A stretch of 64,000 nt of DNA, taken from positions 217,088,652 to 217,152,651 of the forward strand of contig NC_084793.1 in the NCBI RefSeq assembly GCF_963169125.1. The letters are read 5' to 3'. The stretch is from Humulus lupulus. Taxonomy: Eukaryota > Streptophyta > Magnoliopsida > Rosales > Cannabaceae. Position 1 is the stretch's first letter. Each line of letters opens with the position of its first letter. Made by a program: the position numbers and the translations under genes. Under the pieces are notes generated by a model. It saw nothing but the letters and a program-made list of their open reading frames with translations. It had not been told where the DNA came from and searched no databases. Of the stretch, positions 35,217-46,778 are shown piece by piece.

Positions 35217-36097
35217 ATTAGATATATGATACACAATAAATACATTATATATAAGTGTCCTATGTGTATAAATAGTATGACTATGGAAAGTAAATAAGAA
35301 ATTATCTTAAATAAGGTAGTTTATGATCTAAAAGATTATCGTATTACTTTTTTTATAAAAAAAATCATAAACAATGTTTTGGTTTAATTTTTTTTATATG
35401 TTTATGTCGTTATTTTATATATAATATTGTTATTTATTTAAAATCTATATGAAAATCATAAGAATTTAATAAAAATATTTAGTAAATTTTCTAAATTAAA
35501 CTAATCGAACTTGTGTATTGAACTTTACTTGTAACTAGTATATTTATATAAATATATATGTAGATATATATGCGCATAAAAATGAGACATCAGTATACAC
35601 CCTAATTCGTACATATATTTTGTGTGTGAGCATAATATAAATATTTCTATATATTTAGTTTCTTTATTATTTTGTGTTTTTTTTTTTTTGGAAAAAAAAG
35701 GAATTTTGATTTGTAAGCAACGTAGACCACAACACAATTTTTAGGTCTCCAAAGTAATATAAGTCAGTGAGAGGACATTATTGTCGGAAAGCACATCGTT
35801 CCAACAATAATATTAAAATAGAATTTGATCAAAGAAAGTGTTTGTATTATTGATCACTAATTAACTCATCATCATCATATCCCAATTAACGTTGATCAGA
35901 TGATAATCAGCACCTTCCTTTCATTTTCCTACTTGTTTATATTTCTCCTATACAACTCAAATTGATCGTTTCTACTAGTACATATATATATATATATCTG
36001 TATATATAGTACTTACAATATTTATCAAAACAAGTTTCTCAATAACATTTTCATCACCCTTCTCAAAAATTTCCAGTTCTGCATCATATTTATAGAT
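35217..36097. other. AT-rich flank downstream of the peptide gene
   Basis: No gene or repeat recognised. The part nearest 36097 should hold the 3' UTR and poly(A) signals of the minus-strand peptide gene; AATAAA-like words are common by composition and none can be singled out. Confidence 0.5.
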
Positions 36098-36490
36098 TTA
36101 GTTATGAATCGGAGGTTTCTTTTGAGCTGGAGTATAATCCATGGTCAATAAATCATTGTCACTTTCTGTCACCTTATCATGATCTTTGTCTTCCTTTACA
36201 ACTACCACTTTTTGTTCTTCATGACCACTACCCTTGTTAATGTTATTCTTCTCAACTTCCTTATTTTTAACCACTACTCCCAAACTCCTACCTGAAAATC
36301 AAATTTTTATACATATATCAACCTCAGATGCATACACATATCCTCAAAATTTAATCAAATCATAAATATATGAACAATAAATTAGATCAGATGTATAAAA
36401 TTTGTTACCTCTAACTGTTGCTGAAGACAAGCAAAGCAATATGAGAGTAACAAGAAGAAGGCGCTTGGGGCAGAAAGCAAGAAGAGCCAT
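36098..36490 (-). CDS. RGF/GOLVEN/CLEL-type secreted peptide precursor (two exons)
   Basis: Exon 1 is 36490-36409 and exon 2 is 36291-36098; the 117-bp intron has GTAAC and TTTTCAG ends, and the joined frame is 91 codons. Exon 1 encodes a signal peptide: MALLAFCPKR, then a Leu-rich core to about residue 21, then SSATVR. Residues 28-78 are a charged variable region. The C-terminus is DYTPAQKKPPIHN followed by the stop, matching the 13-residue RGF/GLV/CLEL motif (DY...PP.HN). In the family, the Asp-Tyr is tyrosine-sulfated by TPST, a Pro may be hydroxylated, and the freed peptide signals through RGI/RGFR receptor kinases in root meristem and gravitropism. The length fits. All residues expected for processing are present and no lesion is seen. 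Which paralogue it is cannot be told here. Confidence 0.86.
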
Positions 36491-36640
36491 ATATATTATA
36501 TGATCTCTTTATGTGATATTGATCTAATCTTTGTTTAAGTGTAGGCAAATAATTAATAAGCTTATAGTAAGAAGTGTAGTTTGTTTTTCTGCTTATAGAG
36601 CTAGTTAATTGTATATCTAGTTTCCCAGAATAACACTTGT

Positions 36641-36647
36641 ATTTATA
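36641..36647 (-). promoter_or_regulatory. TATA box of the peptide gene
   Basis: The minus strand reads CTATAAATA about 150 bases upstream of the ATG, which would place transcription start near 36610 and give a leader of about 120 nt. Position and form suit a plant core promoter; it is a prediction. Confidence 0.55.
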
Positions 36648-36649
36648 GC

Positions 36650-39600
36650 AGATGGAATGGTATTGTTTTGGTAAGAAGAGAGAGTTAGACATGTGGTGCA
36701 ATAGGCTGAGCCCATGTAGTAATTTTACGTGAGCAATGATCTAACACATTCAACATCAATGTCTTCCTCTTGTCTAGCATGAAAACGATGGCAATGTGCT
36801 TCGACATGATCTCCAACGAACTCCATTTAACCACTAGATGATCAAAAACAATTATTTATTTATTAGCCGGCCAGTAGTTCTTTTCATCTATTCTACTTCA
36901 TGCTTAATGTGACTACTAGTGAATTGTGTTCACTTAGAAACTTCTCCAATTATATATATATAATAATCTTTAATAATTCAATTTCTTTTATTGGAACTTC
37001 AATAGATGAGGAGAATTTCCCTCTAAGCTAGGGTTGTCGTAATTATTACAACTGTTCAAGTGAGTGTCAGTCACATGCATCAATTATTAATATAATATAT
37101 TGTTTATTTAAAAACGCGTTGATTATAATATAATGTATATATATATATAGAAAGTTTGAACTCTTTTTGGACAGATGAGAATTATAAGGGTTCAACAGTT
37201 GACTGAGCAAGACAAAATGTGTTGAGAGAGGAAACAAGGTGGTGATATGAATTCTGGAGCCAAAAAATTAGTGTCATTTATTTCAAACCCTTCACATAAT
37301 ATTCCTCTCTCTTTAGCCCTATTCACACAACACGTACGTACACTAGCCATATGGGTGTGTCTGCATTGCGCTCAACACTCGTTCCCTTCCAAATACCAAG
37401 TGGGGCTAATAAAAGTTCATGCATCTACCAAAACCACCCCCCCCCCCCCCCCAATTGATGAAATTGGTTTATTTTCAAAAAAGAAAAAGCAATTTTATAT
37501 AATGTTTTATTTTTCTTTGGGATAATTTTATTATTATTATTATTATTATATATTTATATTATAATATATATTAATTATATCATTAATTAATCACTCGACG
37601 ATCATCAAGAAACCAAGCACTAATACATGGAGGGAGAAACCCCAACAATGGTGGGGGCAACCAATCACTTTCAGATAAGAACCGATAGATCTCAGGAAAT
37701 TTAGAAAGGAAGATCATCAAGGATGTATATATAGGTCTATTTATGGGCCAGTGTTTGTCTCTAATATATGTATATATGAACTCTTAGTAAATAGGGGTTT
37801 ATCTTTTGCCTATTAGAAAGAGAGCTTAGTTAAGATGGAGACTACATAATATTTTTAACAATTGGTGCACATAATTAATAAAAGAGAGGACCAAAGTATA
37901 GCTTCAAGTCCCTATCCAATATGTTGATTTTCTTATTATTTCTTTCTCTTTTACTTTATTATTATATATATATATATATATATATCTTCAAATAGAAAGT
38001 ATATGTGAAAATAATATATATTTCTATGAACCTCTATGATTGTCAAATAGTTTTATCAATCACTTTTGGCTTTTTGGCATTACTATATTGATATATTTCC
38101 GCTATTGAAAGATGATTATATATTAGATAATGATTCATGATCGAAAAGTTAATGTTACTATAGTCTATAGCGTATTTATTTATATATATATATATATTTA
38201 GTGTTGTTAAAAGAAACAATAATTAATGGATTATTATATTTTAATATTTCTATATATCATAATTTCTAGGTTCACATATATTAAAAGATGTTTGTGCTAA
38301 TATTTATATACACGTAGTCTTGATGCGTATTACTTACTATAGCTAGTACTACTAATTAACATATAGTGATCATATACTATAGATATTACTCACAATATAT
38401 AAATTAATTATATCAATTATAAATAAATAAAAAGTTACATATTTTTATAACAATATGTATAAACTTATTATATATATACATGTGTACCTTGCATTTGTAT
38501 ATGTAAAATAAAATTTCTTCAAAATATACACAAACAAGATTACTAGTACTCCATATATTAATTATAACTAGTTTTCGAAATAGTTTTCATCCTATATATC
38601 CTCATATAAATATAGGTGATCACATTTTTGGAAAATACATCGAAATTTTGGATAAAAAAATATAAATATAGAAGAATGAATAAGTTGATTATTTGCCCAC
38701 ACTAAATAAGGACAAACTAAATTAGATGCAAATTTTGTTTTGTTTTGTTTTCCTTTTTAACATTGAAATACATAAAAAATAAAAGTCTGGATATGAAATT
38801 ATCCCAAGTTTTCAATAAGATTAAGTTATCTTATATTATATGTTATTGTTGGATTAAGTATTTTTAACATATCCTTGTCATTTAAATAACGAAATCACAT
38901 GATAAAAATTATTAAAATCAATCTTCCTCTCCAAACACCACGATATATTACGTCTGATACCATATATATTAGCTCTAGTTTGAAATTGTTCATAATCATA
39001 AACTTTCTTTTGATTAATGCAATATACTCGATCTTATATATGTTAGTGATTAGTGAATATGTAATGTAGTCTATAGTCAAAGTCAAACTCGTAATCCAAG
39101 GCCAAATGACCAATATTCCAAAGTTTTAGGAATCTCTCTAATTCTAAAATACTTACATATATATATATACACGTATGTATGTAATAATATGACTGGTCCT
39201 GACGAACATAAGGTAGGCAAGAGAAGTGAGAAACCAGGTGTGATTTCCATCCAAAGTTGAGATTTCTAGGAGGTTTCATAGATGGATCTGGAGCAAAGAG
39301 ACAGGGGTGTCCCAGCTTTGTAACTAGCTAGGTCAAGCTGATGTACATGAAGAAAGAGATATGGGCCCACATGCATGTAGTGGGTAATTAAAAATTCTAT
39401 ATATAATTTGGCCATAATTAGATTTTCAACATTAGTTGTAGGGTTTCAATCATTGAGGAGGATTTGAAGTAATTAAATCGGAATATAGCATAATGTATAT
39501 TTGTGCTACTGGCTAGTAAATTTGAAAATTCAAGATTTTGAGACATTATTCTACCTACCACTTATATATGTTTCTTACTTTGGGGTTTCGGGCAGCCTTC

Positions 39601-40789
39601 AAAATTATTATGCCAAAAATACATATAATACATAATGCATCCTCTACGTGGCAATGCCATATATATATGTAATATGAATTATATGGCGTTTGTATATATA
39701 TACATGGAAGAGGCTCCTCAATTTTACTTTCATATGTTAAATTTTTATTAAGCATTTAATAATAACTTAATTAATATTTTTTTTCCTCACTGCCTTCTCG
39801 AATTTTAAACTATACAATATTTGAAACAATGAAAATTAAAATTAACAAAGGTTTATTAATTATTAGTCTTCGCATATAAAACAGAATTAACGTGCATTTG
39901 TTGAAAAAAAAAGTAGACGATAATGCAAATATTGTTTTAAACAAGAGTAAGAATCTTATCTAATAAAAATAATTCGACTAAAATGAGATAATCAAATCTG
40001 TTATTGTAAAATACAAAACACACCAAAGTATCTTTCAAAAAATACATATCAAAATTTATGTTGTCATAATTTTGGAGGAAGGCTCATACATTAAAATTTA
40101 ATAAATAAGTTAAAATAAATGATGTATGTTAAAGAAGAAATACCATACAAACTAGGTTTTTTTTTAATTGTGAAAAAAAAAAACCCATGTTAAATATCGT
40201 TTACAATGAGGTAGTCTCTATAGACACTATTTTTCAAATTAAAATTTAAAGTGGTTATTTATTTTTACAAATCATTTTAAAATATAAAGATATTATGCAC
40301 CCCATTATTAGAAGAAAAATCAACACAGCCAATACAATATAAATTCTTTAATTACTATAAAGTTTTATATAAGTTCATATGGAACATATATATTTTTTAG
40401 TATTCTTTGTGTTATACGTTATAATAGATAATATTTGGAACGAATATAAACAAAGTTTGTATTGGGAATAGACTGTGGTCGCAGTATATAGGGCATCATA
40501 TGGTCCGCACATCTTTGTTGCTCATTATTCCCACTATGATCGTAATTGTGAAAATATCTCTACCTATTGTGTTGTGGTGATAGCAGCATTCGTCACATAT
40601 ACTTTCATAATTTTAGAAATAGATATTTTCATTAAACAATTAATTTGTTTATACATATATCTATGCATTTATTTTTATATATAATTTATTGAAATGATGT
40701 CTTGCCGGAGCTCCCTGGCCAACACCGTACGTTGTTGAGCAAATGTGGAAATTAAGTTCTACGTGGTACGTGTTCAGCCTCACACGACA
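36650..40789. other. AT-rich intergenic region, no gene found
   Basis: This holds the presumed upstream region of the peptide gene, TA microsatellites (37138, 37968, 38177 and others) and a run of 16 C at 37437-37452. Short ORFs such as 37247-37525 and 40475-40684 lack any recognised domain. No LTR, TIR or RNA gene could be supported. It is the least transposon-like part of the window. Confidence 0.55.
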
Positions 40790-40904
40790 TTCATTATATA
40801 TATATATAATTTTAGAAATGCAAATTTGTTTATAACTGGTTTATAATTGTAAACATTGACTGTTTTTAATATATATATATATATATAATAGAATGAGTTA
40901 TATA

Positions 40905-43900
40905 CACTATAAAAAAACATTAGTTATACCGAGAACACTATACCAAGAACATGTTCTCGGTAGTTGTATTTTCACAAAGACGGGTCTTCTTCGTAGACTG
41001 GGAAATGTTTAATTAGTTCCTATATCGAAACATGTTCTCGATATAGGTGACTTCTACCGACAACACCGATACCGAGAACAATGAAAATTGTTCTCGATAA
41101 AGAATTTTTAGAAAACTGCCAATAATTTGCAATTTTTTTGGGGCTTTAAGTGACTCTACCAATGACATGTTGTCAGCAGAAGTCGTCGATATTATTAAAA
41201 CTTCTGCAACCTTTCTTCTTCCTCCAGCCGTGAGAACAACGCTTTCTCTCTCTAAAATACCCAATTTTTCTTTGTCTTCTCTCATAAAACACCTCTATAA
41301 CCTCTCACTAAAAATCTCATCTAACCCCATTTTCGACTCACTCGTTGTTAGATTGTGAGTCTCCATCTCTAATTTTAAGGTATGTGTGGGTTTTCTATGA
41401 ATTTTTTTTATAGATTTTGTGTTTATTTTAATATGAAATTTATGTTTTTTTTTTTTGGTTTCTTTGAAGGTTTTGGCTTGATTTAGTGTGCACAAATACA
41501 AATTTGATGTTCACACAACTTCCATTAGTAAGATTTTTATTTTTTTTATGTTTTTTTTTTAATTTTCACCATTTTTATGAGTTTAACTCCATTTTTTTGC
41601 AGCTGTCGTACGGTACGGACGGCTTCGGCAACCCTCTCCGGCAGCAACTCCAACGAGTCTCAACCCCTTCGACCCTCCTCAGCCTCGGTTCTGTTGGTGT
41701 CTCCACGTTTTTCTCGGTATATATATATATATATTATTTTGTTAATTAAATAATTATAATGAAAATCAGATTTGAGGTTAATAAAAATGTTTGAAAATGT
41801 GTTGAATAATTATTAATAGAAATATAATATTTGAGTATTAATTTTTTAGATTGGGTTAAATAATTTGAGTGTTAGATTATTAGATTGGGTTATTAAAGTT
41901 TGATTATTAGAGTGGGTTTTGTTTCTTTAAATTGAATTTTGTTGTTGTTGTTATTTCTTTTTGAATCTTGGTGTTGATAAATAAATATTGATACTTTGTT
42001 GTTAATTTTTAGTAAAATTATGATATTTTGAATAAAAAATTGAATCATTAATAAAATTATGACTGATGGTTATAAATTATATAGTCGCTTGCAATGTATA
42101 TGTATTCCTCTTTGTATGTTCTGGGACTAGATATTTTTTTATGCGTTATTTGCAGGTTTTTAAATTTTTGGATACATGAAAATACAGTCGTTATGCTGCC
42201 AAATTTTTTATAGAATTAAAAGTACTTAATAAAATTTCTAATTTAATAAATAGTGAATTGATAAGTAAAATAATATATTTTTAATTAAGATTAAATAAAA
42301 TATACAATAACATTATGCAACCAAATTTTAATAAAAATAAACATTAATCTTGAATATTAATTAAATAAGAAGTAAATCCTAAAGTAATTAAATAACTTTT
42401 AACCTATTTTTAGACATTTTTGTGTAAATTAATAAAACTATTCAATAAAGCATAAGTAAAATATATAATTTAATAAATAGTGAATTAATATATACAATAA
42501 TAATATTTGTTAATTCTGATTAAATAAAATTAACAAATATATTATTAGAAAACCAATTTTAAACATAATCTTAATAATTATTAAAATTAATTTAATTGTA
42601 AAAGATTAACCATTAATTGTAATTAAAATTAAAATTAATATTTGAAGTTAGAAAATAAAATGTCAAATTTAAATAATTTTAATATTATTTACACTCAAAT
42701 ATATATTACAGTTGGATATCATAAAACAACATAATTAACTTCAAAGAAAAAAGGATATTATAAAAACAATATTTAATAAAAAATATTTCTTCGGTAATAA
42801 GAAATTATTACCAAAGATATGATAGTGTGTTATTATCACCTAGTGATAATTTTTTATTTTATTAGTGTTCATCAGCACAAGCCTTAGACCTATTCGGAGA
42901 GGGTGAGTCATTGAAAAATCTTAAATTTGTCTTTCTCTGAATTAGGACACACACACAAATTGATTGTAAGTTTGATGATAAGTGTTTCATGCAGTGCTAC
43001 ACTCATAAATGTAATTTTAATATCGATTACTTTGACAGATATGGTTGACGTTATTGCTCAATCTCATGGGGGTGATGGTGGAGGATGTGATCCTCCACGT
43101 GGACCGTCAGATATCCCAGCTGATTGTGAATGAGGTAATACATTACACATTGATACACTCCTTAAATTTTAATAGTTAATACATATTAATTTTAAAATAC
43201 TAAATTTGTATACAATATCGCCTCCAAACAAGCGTGGATGCCACAAAAGATTGAATACACGAGAAAAAAAAGGAAGAGTTGGGGCATCCTCTCCCTCTTG
43301 ATTGGGGCGTGCGAGGGAGAACATATAAAGAGATCGAAGATTACAACTCAAATTTCTCAAGAGAGTTCATGCCTGGGATCTTGAGAGACATTGATACATC
43401 ATGTGCCAAAAAGTATTCTGATTAGAAGTACAATATTATGGAACAATTAACGATTAATGGGCCAGAAAATCGTTATGGTGGTTGCACAGATACGTTGTGG
43501 CAAAAAGCCATTGAATTTTTCAGATGCCCAGATATTATGGTATTAATTTCTTGATAAACTTAACTCTCTTAATTAAATATATTACTAACGAAAACTTTTT
43601 GCAAAAACGTTTTGGGGTCAACAAGGAAAACAGAAAGAAACTAAAAGAGCTTAGTACAGAGGTTCTTAGTCAATCACAGCGTTGCCATATAAAAAAGTTA
43701 GTTAATTAATTCTTTTTAAGTTTGTTTTTCTTATTTAAGTTTAATTATTATTGTTTTAAAAAACTATGTACGTGACAGTGCAATTTAGAGACTGGGCAAC
43801 TTGAACCGATCCCGGATAGCTGGATCCATAAATTAGGCACAGGGTGGGTGACAGAAACAACCAAAAAAACTTGGGTACATTAAGTTTTTTTAAACATTTT

Positions 43901-44792
43901 TCAAATTTTTAATTGTTTGTTTACAATACATAATTATATTATTTATTATATCATAGGATGAATTGCGTGCATATTGCGACACACAACAAACACAGACAAC
44001 TGATACTGAGAGTTCCACACCAGTTTTCAGTGCGCCTGAAGATGACGACTTGTCTTTGGTACAAACTGTCTTCGGAAAATGACGTGGCCACCAAAAAGGA
44101 TATGGACATATCCTTAACATAAGGGACTGAACTCCACTTAGTATTGATCATCCACAAACTAGAGATGAAGAGATGACTGAGATGAGAGATTGTGTTCGAC
44201 AATTAGAGAAGCACATTCAGACTTATTGTATCACCCTGGGATCTCAATGTGCCCCACCACCACCTGATGATCCCAATGTTGGAGCATCGAGTCAGTAGGA
44301 CTTATGTATGAGTTTTATTACTATGGACTATTACATTTTCAAGTTTAGGACAACTCTTTATTTTGATTGAGCAAACATACTCTTATGTTTTTATTTATAT
44401 GTTTAATATAAGTGTTTTAATTTTAATCTGTTGTTTTATATTTAATTCAAACTAAATCAATAAATAAATATATAAATGAATAAACATTGAACATATAAAA
44501 AAAATCTCGGTTCAGTCTATACTGAGGACAGTGTCCTCGGTATAGCCAACCAAATGATAAAATTAGACAGGTTTCACCGATGATATTGTCAACTCTATAT
44601 CGAGAACTATCGTCCTCGGTACAACCTATACCGAGAACATATTCAATGTCCTTGGTAGAAGTTTTCCTCTACCGATGAGGATGTACCGAGAACCATGTAT
44701 CGAGAACATGTCGTTGGTAGAAGTTGTACCATGAACATTCGGTCTTCTACCGACGACTTTTGTTCTCGGTATAGCCCTTGTTTTTTGTAGTG
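40905..44792 (+). mobile_element. CACTA (En/Spm) element with TNP1-like gene, TSD ATA
   Basis: It begins CACTATAAAAAAACA and ends TGTTTTTTGTAGTG, flanked by ATA (40902-40904 and 44793-44795). Subterminal regions carry many copies of ACCGAGAAC / GTTCTCGGT in both orientations (about 40926-41100 and 44510-44775), the kind of array bound by the TNP1/TNPA protein. It encodes a broken Transposase_24-like gene at the right but no TNP2-type (DDE) transposase, so it is 3.9 kb and non-autonomous. The site matches an uninterrupted copy at 17580-18380. Confidence 0.88.
43041..44298 (+). pseudogene. Transposase_24/TNP1-like protein gene, decayed
   Basis: An exon begins after a CAG acceptor with MVDVIAQSHGG then CDPPRGPSDIPADCE, like the N-terminal PPR.P..IP..C segment of plant En/Spm accessory proteins. 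Further pieces are EDYNSNFSREFMPGILRD (about 43335-43390), NGPENRYGGCTDTLWQKAIE, KRFGVNKENRKKLKEL (near 43600), ETGQLEPIPDSWIHK, then VQTVFGK.RGHQKGYGH (44060-44110). A C-terminal coiled segment (MRDCVRQLEKHIQTY) follows, with a stop at 44296-44298. The family binds subterminal repeats of CACTA elements. In-frame stops (43423, 44080) and A-rich insertions make it a pseudogene, although introns could explain some breaks. Confidence 0.65.
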
Positions 44793-44795
44793 ATA

Positions 44796-45436
44796 TATAA
44801 ATATTTATATCAACAATCTCTACATATATGACATTTATACATAACGTTGACATAGATATATATATTTACATGACTACATGACATATATAAAATACAATAA
44901 TATTTAAAAAGAAATTAATAATATAAATAAAATAAGAATAGAAAAAGTTATAGTGTAGATAGTAGTATATATGCGTTAACTATTTTTAGTTTCTAATATA
45001 TCTTGCAATGGCCTTTTGTGAATTTGATGAAGAAAAAAAGCTTCAAATACTTGATAAAAAAAAAACTATTACACAAATTTATAAGATAAAAAAAATGATA
45101 TGTATTCATTTATTATTTTTAAATAAATATTATTTAAATTATCATAAAATATCTTAAAAATATCCTATGTTAATTAATTAATTTATTCATTTTTGTTTAA
45201 GTTTATATTTGTTCTAGTTTTTGATTTTTTTTTTAAATAAGTTTATTGTAAAATATCTCAAAAATATCATATTTTAATTTGTTTATTTATTTATTTAAGT
45301 TTAAGTCGTGTTTATAATCTACTATTAAATATAAGAATATTCTGTTAAATATAAGAATATTCCATTAAAGTTAATGGAAAAAAATAAAAAATCGTTAAAA
45401 CCAAGAATTTTCGTTATCTACACACTTTTTCTATAG
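44796..45436 (+). repeat. Dispersed AT-rich repeat, copy 2 (right part)
   Basis: It aligns with 17690-18380: shared words include AAATATTTATATCAA, TTTACATGACTACATGACAT, AAATAAAATAAGAATAGAAA and TTATCTACACACTTTTT. The left part of the same copy is about 40790-40904 on the other side of the CACTA element. Confidence 0.8.
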
Positions 45437-45464
45437 AAGATATATATATATATATATATGAATT

Positions 45465-45740
45465 AATTATAACCTAATTTTTTTTTTGTATGATGACATA
45501 CATTATAGTTATAACAAGCGCTCCGCCAATTTTTCTGAAAATTCCAAATAATTTACACTGCTAAAATCAGAGTTCAAATCATAAGTTACACATGTGCCTG
45601 ATTTTTTTTATACGCGTGCAAAATAGACTGTTTGAACTTTGATTTTGGCACTGTAAATTATTTAGATTTTCATGAAAATTGGAGGGATGCCTACTATAAC
45701 TATTATATACGCTGCCATACACAAAAATTGGGTTATAATT
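45465..45740. mobile_element. Foldback MITE with about 110-bp inverted repeats
   Basis: The left arm begins AATTATAACC and the right arm ends GGTTATAATT. The arms stay complementary for over 100 bases, sharing ATAATTTACA.TGC.AAAATCA and CCAATTTT. Nearly the whole 276-bp element is therefore a hairpin with a loop of about 50 bases. No coding capacity. The target duplication is uncertain because the flank is AT-rich, so the superfamily cannot be named. A transcript would form a long double-stranded RNA. Confidence 0.85.
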
Positions 45741-45828
45741 TCTTTTAGTACCAAAAATAAAAAAATGCCTCTATTGTAGGGGCAAAAGTAATGCCCCTAC
45801 ATAAGAAGCACCCTATATATATATATAT

Positions 45829-46320
45829 TGTTGACTGCATTTTTTCGCTATCAACTTAATAAATATAACTATAAATGAAGACAATAAAGAACACAAGATT
45901 TTTACATGGTTTGGGTTATAAAACCACCCTAGTCCACGAGGCTTTTAGTATTATGATCTGTGAAGCTTGGTTGGTAAGCTTCAATGGAGTTTTAGGCAGT
46001 GTTTATGTAATGCTTTGAATACAGAAACTGGGACCCCTTGTACAATCGTACCCTAGCCCTATTTATAGAGGCTGAGAGCAATTAACACTCTTAATGAGGA
46101 GTTATTACAAGATATTCCCCCATAAGTGGGATTAAAATACTAATTAAAACACCTTTCTATGATAACGGTGGCGGCTGGTCCATGCAGATCGCATGGGACC
46201 CAATTCGCAGGTTGCAGCCCACTCTTTTATGGGAAACATGCACCCCTGAGACTATCAGAGTGCAGTCACACGTCTCCCATGTCAGACGGCGCCTTGAGAC
46301 ATACCGCCTAGCGACGAAGT
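45829..46320 (-). mobile_element. Partial Tat LTR, reverse orientation
   Basis: It begins on the plus strand with TGTTGACTGCATTTTTTCGC, the reverse of the 3' LTR end at 34890-34916 (GCGAAAAAGACAGTCAACA). It continues through the reverse of that LTR's TATA region (CCCTATTTATAGAGGCTG) to the block matching 34440-34500. The U3 start is missing, so the LTR is truncated at its right. Confidence 0.75.
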
Positions 46321-46773
46321 AGTCTAGGCTTCAAGCCCTTGAAGAAATTTCCATGAAACTAGTGGAGGAAGCTACGGGTCATTCCAAGGTGGCAGAGGAG
46401 GCCATGCATAAGGCCATAGCTGACATCCAGGTGGTGTGAGAAGAAACTTAGGCTTCCCACAAGAGGCCTCACGACACGCTGAGAATGTCATGAGGGCCCG
46501 AGAAGAAGCCATGCAGGTGGCTTCAAGGGCACAAGTAGTTGCTGCTGAAGTGGAGGGCTTGAAGCATCAAGTCCAAGATTTGAATGACTAGGTCTCCGCC
46601 CTTAATAAGGAGGTTAGTCAGCTAGCGGACAAAACCCTCTATGTTGCATGGCAAAGAAACAAAGAGATAGACTTGACCTTCCCCGATGACCCTAACATAA
46701 GGATGTTATTCGAGGAGCGTCTCCAAGCGAGTTACTCATGGCTTTTACCCTTTTTAGGAGATGATAGTGGATA
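46321..46773 (+). pseudogene. Tat aORF C-terminal remnant
   Basis: Plus-strand pieces read MKLVEEATGHSKVAEEAMHK (a coiled-coil type) and end RNKEIDLTFPDDPNIRM with a stop at 46771-46773. This matches in position and character the C-terminal tail of the aORF at 56920-57078 (ALYGVWRKNPNFDFSSF). With the reverse LTR to its left, it is the 3' portion of a third, minus-oriented Tat copy. Stops interrupt it. Confidence 0.6.
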
Positions 46774-46778
46774 GTTAT

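Noticed and set aside
37247..37525. 92-codon ORF near the peptide gene
   Set aside because: It runs through the 16-C homopolymer (poly-Pro) and a poly-Lys stretch; no domain or splice context.
39200..39370. Non-repetitive block considered as a microRNA precursor
   Set aside because: No match to plant microRNA sequences that I know and no clear hairpin by eye.
40475..40684. 69-codon ORF with a hydrophobic tail
   Set aside because: AT-rich sequence often gives Ile/Tyr-rich frames; no conserved motif or promoter.
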